DNA from: Acanthosoma haemorrhoidale
Taxonomy: Eukaryota; Arthropoda; Insecta; Hemiptera; Acanthosomatidae
Reading direction: 5' to 3'
Length of the DNA stretch: 64,000 nt
Assembly: GCA_930367205.1 (NCBI GenBank)
Contig: OV884012.1
Location: forward strand, 56,813,239-56,877,238
The notes below the pieces were generated by a model. That model made no database searches. It saw only the letters and a list, made by a program, of their open reading frames with translations, and was not told where the DNA came from. The position numbers and the translations under genes are program-made. How positions within the stretch are numbered: the first letter of the stretch is position 1; each line of letters opens with the position of its first letter. This document shows, one piece after another, positions 56,701-64,000 of this stretch.

Positions 56701-58600
56701 CGTAGTTTCTCAGTTTGTCAAGCTTTATTTCATTTTCTTCATATCTTATTAATTAGTTGGCAAGTAACGCTATTTGTTTTTCTTAAATTTCCACAAGTAC
56801 GTGAGAAGCTCCAATTTCATTCACCATATAGCCTTCTTGATCTAGGCTCACATGATGAATTTATTATGCACTGTTATTGATATTTTTGAACTGTTGGGGG
56901 TTTTTTTCGTCATGAGGTCAACAAAGAATCACAATTTCCGCAAATACAAATTCACGATATTTGATACTAACAAATACTTAGGGAGGTGGGGTGATCAGTT
57001 CTCTTCATCAAATAAAAAACTCTAGTAATATCTATAGTAATTTATCGGCAGTCATAATTACTGCTGAATATAATCCTATAGTCTTTCAAGAATTTTAGAA
57101 AATACGTCGCATTACCTTCTATTAAAAGCCTTTTAAACGTTAAGAGGCATTATCCGTACAAACAAAATGACTAGTAATAGGCAACTTTTTTTCATCTGTG
57201 ATGCCTGTGTGCCACAAGTGTTCGTGTACAATATGGAACGAGAGCTTTCATTGTTTCTGAATAAATTCCACGACTTAAAAAATACTTGAGTACTGGATCA
57301 GGCATATAGATGACCCTGTAGTGACTATCGAAAAGACATGACTACAATCACTAAGCTAACGAATTTCATAAAAAGTTAAAATACAAATATAATATTTACT
57401 ATGGAAATAGAAACTAAAAACTAACTAGATTTCCCAGATACTATACAGTTAGAGAAAATCTTGAGTTTTATATCTACCAAAATGGCTGTTGGCTGTCTCA
57501 CACCGCTAAACACAACAACCTCAATAGCTCACCATTTTAACAATAAACTGACAATATTTCATATACTAATATACATTGTGAACTACATCTCCATCAATAA
57601 AGTAAATTATAACTTAATTTATATATTGTATGCAACATTATAAAGAAGGAATAAATGAATAAACTTCAAAATTAATCTAATAACATTAAATAGATAAAAA
57701 AAAATTCATATTGAAAAAATGTAGAGTGCGGAGGGTCGTATGCTGGAACATAAAATAAAAAACAAATGAAAAAATACTTTAATGAATACATCAGTGAATA
57801 AGGATACTTCGCCCTGGTTGCAGTTCTTGCCTGAGAGCAACACAATACTAGGAAGTGTTGAGTTAAAGATAAAGTTTGTAAATACTGTTTGTAAACAACA
57901 GCTAAAATAATGTTTGAATTCACCATTTAACTAAGATAATTTTGGCCAGTGTATCATCAATTTTTTTTATTTTTACTAAATATTATATATAACCTTTGAA
58001 TTTTTAATTTTATATGTATTTATTTCTTTATATTCAATCATATTAGACTATGATCGAAAGTTATTCAATTGTAATTTTTTATCGTAGTGTGGGAAAAATG
58101 AGTAATGTTTGTGAGTAATTACTGGATAAACATGTAATATTGCTACTTATTTTGTCATATCAATGGCATTTTGAATATACTTGTGCTGTAAAATAAACGT
58201 TTATAGGAAGACAACAATTTTAATTCTTCTCAATCTCCTTATCCAGAAACTCAACTGATCTGTTGAAATGGAAACTTCAGCTAATCTTTGATGATGAAGA
58301 GACGGTCTATCTGATCTAGCCATTAGAGGCTCTAGTAGTCTTCTCTGCCGAAATTAACGACTAGAACCCGTCCTTTGAAACCTTAAGCAGACTTTACACG
58401 ATCATTATTAACGTCATTTTCTGAAAATGGCATTACTTTTATAAGCCTTTCATCAATACGCCTTCATTACTTTTGGACCTACTGATGAAAAGTAATGTCA
58501 TACTAAAGTGTCATTCCGTAGAATTCTGACTTTTTATTTTAATTTGAACGTTTTAAACTGAATACTGTTATAGCTAGCTACCTTTATTCTTATATTAAAC
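53724..58600. other. No gene seen
   Basis: A long AT-rich region with frames under about 85 codons. None has a recognisable motif and I see no repeats shared with the rest of the window. Confidence 0.4.
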
Positions 58601-58611
58601 CCTCATACAAT

Positions 58612-58720
58612 CTTTTCTTCAAGATCATTTGTAAATGTAAAGAACAATGTTGTGGACAAAATGTCACCCTGCCTTTGGTCTCCTCCTCCTTTTGTGGTCT
58701 AAATCGGGTTTGACTCATTG
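58612..58720 (-). pseudogene. Short reverse transcriptase scrap
   Basis: The minus strand reads RQGDILSTTLFFTFTNDLE (about 58675-58620), which fits RT motif B (xQGDxLSPxLFNxxxNDL). Nothing else of the protein is recognisable beside it. It is unlike the Jockey and LOA elements here. Confidence 0.45.
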
Positions 58721-58767
58721 CTTTTAAAAATGTTTAGCTACGAGCTATGGTTGAAATGAGAGATTAT

Positions 58768-58852
58768 ATTAATCAATTTTCTGCTTATATCTAGCTAAGA
58801 TTATGATTTGAACCGTCAATCGCCTTAGGAAGTCAATAACTTTCATTAAGGC
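58768..58852. repeat. Local segment duplication, copy 1
   Basis: It resembles 59217-59312 (TTTTCTRCTTATATCTRGCTAAG, GATTATGATTTGAA, AAGAAGTCAATAA, ACTTTCATTAA) with small indels. The two copies bracket the Jockey fragment at 58984-59216. Confidence 0.7.
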
Positions 58853-58983
58853 AGCTCGATGTTTAGGTCGATTAGATGTGATGGTGTGAATAGGTGGTAC
58901 AAGCACACTCAGCACCGCTGGAAATCGTTTTGACTTACTACCGACCCGACTATTAAAATAGTCTGTCATTTGACATTTGACAG

Positions 58984-59216
58984 AACGTCTTTGGCTCTCA
59001 CACCCTTGGTCAGCCTCCACTGGCTCGTATCCGGTGACGTGGCTGACGGAGGGGTGTGGTGGACTTCCGAAGACTCCGCTTTTTCTTTCGCGTGCAAGGT
59101 AGGTGAGAACCATGTGGATTTGGGAGGTCTCTGGGCTGGTTGTAAATACTGTATAAATAAGAGAGTGAATGAAAATTATAAATATGGTATGAATGAGAAC
59201 ATTTATCACAATTACA
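58984..59216 (+). mobile_element. Jockey 3'-tail fragment
   Basis: Plus-strand copy of the 3' untranslated region, from the TCTTTGGCTCTC...GGTCAGCCTCCACTGGCTCG part to GAGAACATTTATCACAATTACA. The final part of the tail is missing here. A short piece matching it (AAGGCAGATTGTAATTCTATTACAATAAAG) occurs 280 bp further on at 59499-59528. Confidence 0.8.
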
Positions 59217-59312
59217 TTAATAAATTTTCTACTTATATCTGGCTAAGATTATGATTTGAAGTTTTGATCACCTTAAGAAGTCAATAAATGCTTAAAATAA
59301 CTTTCATTAAAT
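59217..59312. repeat. Local segment duplication, copy 2
   Basis: Partner of 58768-58852. It starts exactly where the Jockey tail breaks off. Confidence 0.7.
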
Positions 59313-59329
59313 CAATTGGCCAATCGGCG

Positions 59330-59480
59330 CAAGTTGTCATTTATATTTTTGTCATTCCCAACATAGGTCATATATTTACTTCAGTCCGAGTACTGACATA
59401 TTTATTCTACAACCCAATCTCTTCTCCTTAAAAGATAATAAACTGCCGCAATTTATCCAATCCACTTTGCAAACCTAGTA
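59330..59480. repeat. Second local duplication, copy 1
   Basis: The 59375-59480 part matches 60040-60141 closely (ACTTCARYCCGAGTASTGACAT, then CTCTTCTCCTT, AACTGCCGCAATTTATCC, CTTTGCAAACCTAGTAT). Weaker similarity extends left to about 59330. Confidence 0.7.
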
Positions 59481-59498
59481 TTACCAAATTGATCAATA

Positions 59499-59528
59499 AG
59501 GCAGATTGTAATTCTATTACAATAAAGT
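59499..59528 (+). mobile_element. Detached terminal piece of a Jockey tail
   Basis: AAGGCAGATTGTAATTCTATTACAATAAAG is the last 30 bases of the Jockey tail as seen at 28365-28393. It is separated from the rest of the tail by the duplicated segments. Confidence 0.65.
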
Positions 59529-59994
59529 TTTGAATCTAAAAAAAATCTCATCTGACAATTTTGTGAATAACTTTGAGACGTACCTAATATGAGTAGTTCC
59601 ACGGTAGTTTTCATTATTCCTAGACTATTTTTCCTTAGAAGTAAGAAATTTTTTTTTATATCAGCCTGATTGAAATTGGTATAATCCGAATTAATCATAG
59701 TATTTACAATTTTAAACAAGAAACAGATATCAAGTTTCAATCCTGTTCATAACACCATATGGTCCTGTGCGATTCTTAGTTCTTCACGTTTATACAGATT
59801 AGCGAAACTCACTTAGACCATTTAAAGATAGAGGATGAAACAATTTAAACTAATTATCCCACATAATCAATCATTTAAATTATCAGGTTATTGTTAAACT
59901 TTTTCACCACTTGGCCGAGGGTTGGAAAAAAATGCTGATATCGTATGTACTTCTCTGGACAATTTCCTAGCCTTTATAAAGTTTATTGTATTTT

Positions 59995-60141
59995 TCCTAA
60001 TTTTAATTTTACATGACAATTAGCTGATATAGGTTAAATATTTACTTCAACCCGAGTAGTGACATCTTTTTTCTACAGCCTGATCTCTTCTCCTTGCAAA
60101 ACTGCCGCAATTTATCCGATCCATTTTGCAAACCTAGTATA
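59995..60141. repeat. Second local duplication, copy 2
   Basis: Partner of 59330-59480, with one internal 9-base difference. Confidence 0.7.
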
Positions 60142-62505
60142 TAGCAAGGGAATATTGTTATAAATTATTATATTGTTGTCAATTGTTATATTATTTGTAA
60201 TTTTTCATAATACAGTATATCAGTTAAAACTTTTCTGGTATTTTATTTTCTGGGCTTAAGTTGAAATAACCAACTAATATAATAACTATGTAATAACTAT
60301 GAATAGATTATTTTCATGTTTTATTTTTAGATTATGAAATAATAGTTTTTATCATGCCTTTATCCCAACTTTTCCGCATTATAATAAATAATACCACATA
60401 ACTCTTCCTTTAGATATTTGTTTTGTTATCTGGCTATTAAGTCACTATTGTAGAATCTAATGTATAACCAGAACGTATCATATAAAGTTAGCCATGTTCC
60501 AGAAAACAAATAACATGGAATTTTATTAAAATGCGTTTTTGTTCCAATAACACATTCCATTAAACTGGTACGTTGCTGATTGCTAATCAGTACGGTTTCA
60601 CCTTCGAAAATCGTACCGTTTTCATTAAATTTCCCATTTGCAATGGACTTCTAGGTGGTAATTTTTCTTGGTTAAACGTTTGTTTTTTTTTTATACTTCT
60701 AGTAATAGCTTTTATTTTACTTTGTAGCTTTTCTCAGCTCGTGCCGAACTTAATGAATCAGCTATTTGACTTTGGCTGTGTCAGGGCCTGCGCAAAACGT
60801 AATGACTATTTCTGGATAAGGTCTCCAATATACACGTGCCAAGGGACGACCAATTTGTCAAATATTCTGGTGTAGCCTGATTATATACTTTATTGCAATA
60901 TAGTGGAAAACATTAATCTTTCATTTGGGTAGAACCGGCTATCCTTTCTTTTAATATGTTTAAGAGGTCTTCCTTTCAGCTTTGTGTAGTTTTTTCACAT
61001 ATACTTTGCCATTTTCAACATTAAATTTTGTAATCTGTGTCATGTCTTCTAATGAAACAGTACCTATGTGTCTTGACACATATATCATTTGACCTGTTAG
61101 ATTGGAATACAAATTTTAAATTGGTAAACAAACTAGTTATACCTTGATGGGAAATCTGGGAGACCGGTGTAATTTTGCCTCAAAAGTATTACACTTCACA
61201 GAGCACAAAAGTTTGAACAGTATCAGTCTGAAAAGTACCACTCCCCTAGGCTTCCTGGATAACACCGACTTGAGGGTGAACACAAACATCTATTCCCATT
61301 TTTAATTTTCCTCAGGCTCTCTCAATCGCCAAACGTTCACTTTCCCATTGGGAATCGAATATAATCATGAAAACTTACTTTTCCGATAGCCTGTGGTATT
61401 TGTTCCCCGGGGTAAAGTGATAAACTTTTATTGATACAACTTGTTGTTGATTATCTTCCTTCTTTAATATCTTTACAGTTATGCTATACAGTAGCATACA
61501 GTAGCAGTGCTATATTATACACAAGAATAAAATGTATACATTTAGCTTACTTCAAATGTTACTTTATATAAAGTCGGGCATTGAATAATCCGTGGCACCC
61601 GATCAAACGTTAAGATATACTGACGATTTAAAATTTGTACAGAAGGTAAACATTTACAAAAAAAATGCAACCATTTTCTACCAGGCCTTACTTTCCGATT
61701 TTAATTGGATCGGATCTGAAATAGAACTATGCAAATTTGCGGTTTAGGTCTAGAGGAACATTATTTCAATATGCATATGAATTTTTTTCTGCAATACAGG
61801 ATTGATACAAATCCTAACAATTATAGTTAAAACTATAACACAAGATTCAATTGGAGTTTTAATATATTTGTTTCTCTTTCAACAATGCGGCGATTATTAA
61901 CCCAAACCTCCATCAATATTTTATATATATATTTTTATATATGATATATATACATATCCATATATCTATTAAATGCTAAGAGTTTAGGGTAGTTTGAAAT
62001 ACGTTCTGGTAATTTTTTGGTTTGGTTTTTTCTAAAAGTATGTTGCACGTTGACTTTAGGTCTTGTAGTTTATAATGGGATTGCAATCAATTTCTACAAC
62101 TTTGCTGCGAGGATTTTCACATGGCTTGTTTTTGGAAAATGTTGAGAGATTATAGATACATTTTGCAAATGGTAAAATAAAGTAAAATACTTACTTTGTA
62201 TAAACTAACTCATAATACAATTTTGTGAAATAAAGTTGGGGATAGTGAGGGTTTAAAAAGCTAGCGTGGAATAGAATATAGTCCATGTCAATTTATGAAA
62301 TCCAATTAATAATTTACAGCTCCTGGGTACTTATCTATCTTTTTCTGTGGAATGATGTTTGAGGGTTTTCTATTATTGATGAATGAAATGATTTGTCAGC
62401 TATTACAATATTATATAACTATAATTTTTGGGGAGGCGTTTCATTTCATCAACTAATATCCTACATTTTTCCTCATGTCAAAGAAAATGTACTGAAACTT
62501 GTTTA
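60142..62505. other. No gene seen
   Basis: AT-rich. The 100-codon frame at 60573-60875 is hydrophobic in its middle but has no recognisable family. An AT-rich near-repeat lies at 61920-61960. Confidence 0.4.
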
Positions 62506-62511
62506 TTGTGA

Positions 62512-62922
62512 TACAATTACAATCTGCCTTATTAGGTAATAGGTAATTGCGATAAATGTTCTCATTCATAACATATTTACAATTTTCATTTAATCACCCA
62601 TTCATATAGTATTTACAAACAGCCTAGAGACCTCCCGAATCCACATGCTAGTCACCTCCTTCGTATGCGAAAGAGGAAGTGGAGTCTTGGCCAGTCCCCC
62701 ACGCTCCTCCATGGCTGACGAAGAGAGCGAGAACCACATGTGCTGAGGCCATGATTGGAGAAACTGGCCATTGCCAGGAATCTAACTGTCACGTATTTAT
62801 AGTAGGTCACGAGGCCAATGCCGTTTTAGTATTCGAGGAGGATTATAGGGATGAGTGGCGCAGAATAATGACGGAATTAGGTTGTTTGGATAGGTTACTA
62901 TGGAATTTCATGACATTGGAAG
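62512..62922 (-). mobile_element. Jockey 3'-end fragment
   Basis: Minus-strand copy of the last codons and the 3' tail, ending near ACAATTACAATCTGCC at 62512. Its private changes (AATCTAACTGTCACG, GCAGAATAATGACGG) recur in the copy at 63838-64000. Confidence 0.85.
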
Positions 62923-63299
62923 AAAGAAAATGTGAGGATGATAAATTCTTGTTGGAATTTTGTATGCTGAAAATTCCTTCGGGACTTCTCTCCCGATAAT
63001 AAGAAACTCTTGGGAAGATCAAAAGAATACAGTAAAACTTCCCTAATGCTACCCCCAGTTAACACAATGTAAGACAAGAGGGAGGAGGTTGCCCCCAAGA
63101 CCTCACTGAGTAGCCGATGTTCTCCAGCAAGACAACAAATGAAGTCATATTTAATACATTGCACGTTAGGGGTTTCACTACGGTTGCGAAAACGATGTCA
63201 TTGATAATTTTATTGGATCTCTCTATTATATTACACAAATATCCCAAAATGTACATAAACCACTCATATACACTTAGCCATAAATCTGGGTATAGTAAA

Positions 63300-63846
63300 A
63301 TGGTTTGGCGTTGTTGATCACATATCCTCATCCCTTGAAACCAAACAATACTGCACTGCTGCCTTTCTGGACATAGCTCAAGCTTTTGACAGCGTCTGGG
63401 ACGCAGGTTTACTTTACATGCTCAAAACATATTTACCGCAGATCCTATCCCTAATCCTACAGTCCTACCTTTCAAACCGCTTCTTCCAAGTCCGATGTGG
63501 TTTTAGAATATTCTAACTACTATCCCATAAAAGCAGTAGTTCCGCAGGGCAGCGTCCTGTGTCCTATTCTCTATAACCTATACGCCGCAAATGTCCCCTC
63601 TACCACTAATACCTTCTTGGCAAAATTTGCAGATGACACTGCGGTCCTGTCAAACCATTCAGACCCTGATTTAGCATCGCAAAACCTTCAAAAACTCCTT
63701 GATGAGATCGAATATTGGTGCAACCATTGGCGAATCAAAGTCAATGAAGCAAAATGCTCCCACATAACCGTTCAATTCCTCTCCCTGGGTCTGAGACAGT
63801 ATGGTATTTAGGCTTCAATCTCGACAAAAGACATGGAACCCACATA
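63300..63846 (+). mobile_element. Jockey reverse transcriptase fragment with deletions
   Basis: The plus strand begins in the RT after a deletion, passes motif A as DIAQAFDSVW (near 63375), then motif B VVPQGSVLCP and FADDTAVL in the 104-codon frame 63497-63811. It loses about 40 bp after SHIT and ends at a GGAACCCACATATG junction. Frame and stops show it is not functional. Confidence 0.85.
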
Positions 63847-64000
63847 TGCTGAGGCCATGATTGGAGAAACTGGCCATTGCCAGGAATCTAACTGTCACGT
63901 ATTTATAGTAGGTCACGAGGCCACTGCCGTTTTAGTATTCGAGGAGGATTATAGGGATGAGTGGCGCAGAATAATGACGGGATTAGGTTGATTGGATAGG
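63838..64000 (-). mobile_element. Jockey 3'-end fragment, duplicate of 62732-62899
   Basis: Nearly identical to 62732-62899, sharing private changes not found in other copies, so it arose by local DNA duplication rather than by a separate insertion. It is joined to the preceding plus-strand fragment at a short CCACATRTG microhomology. It continues past the window end. Confidence 0.82.

Overview
This window looks like a stretch of an AT-rich, repeat-dominated arthropod nuclear genome. The evidence is the mix of transposable-element families: Jockey-clade and LOA-clade non-LTR retrotransposons, Ty3/gypsy-type LTR retrotransposons with solo LTRs, a hAT remnant and short poly(A)-tailed retroposons. 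I cannot name the species. I found no convincing host protein-coding gene, rRNA, CRISPR array or bacterial-type operon. Essentially every supportable coding region belongs to a mobile element, and most are broken.

Layout. 1-5.4 kb: AT-rich, no gene seen. 5.4-8.8 kb: a solo LTR split by a 5'-truncated Jockey-clade element (minus strand, 12-bp target duplication); the empty counterpart of this LTR lies at 45.8-46.5 kb. 9.5-14.8 kb: fossils of reverse transcriptases and of an LTR-element integrase end. 15.5-18.3 kb: a degenerate gypsy element (minus) interrupted by a 284-bp poly(A) retroposon with a 12-bp target duplication. 20.5-22.2 kb: a solo LTR with a 5-bp duplication next to a minisatellite that also holds a Jockey tail. 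23.4-24.1 kb: a related LTR. 25.1-26.5 kb: a second degenerate gypsy copy (plus). 26.5-28.4 kb: two damaged Jockey copies in opposite orientation. 29.5-32.2 kb: a second long Jockey copy (plus), nearly identical to the 5.5-8.4 kb copy, with an 11-bp duplication. 33.2-37.9 kb: a 4.8-kb LOA-clade element (plus), complete at both ends as far as I can see, with ORF1, a twice-broken ORF2, an (AAT)n tail and a perfect 92-bp flanking duplication. 42.9-48.2 kb: hAT C-terminus, gag/protease relic, LTR, and an LTR array holding an integrase fragment. 49 kb: a small inverted-repeat element. 52-53.7 kb: an old Jockey relic, then three stacked poly(T)-headed retroposons sharing one target sequence. 58.6-64 kb: more Jockey fragments and two local segment duplications.

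The parts do not form a pathway. They record layered insertions whose order can be read from nesting and target duplications. The most recent activity is the LOA element and the two long Jockey copies. The most unusual items are the 92-bp duplication around the LOA element, the filled and empty versions of one LTR in the same window, and the repeatedly used AAATAGATTTAATTT site. I did not find a convincing new biological system beyond these element structures.
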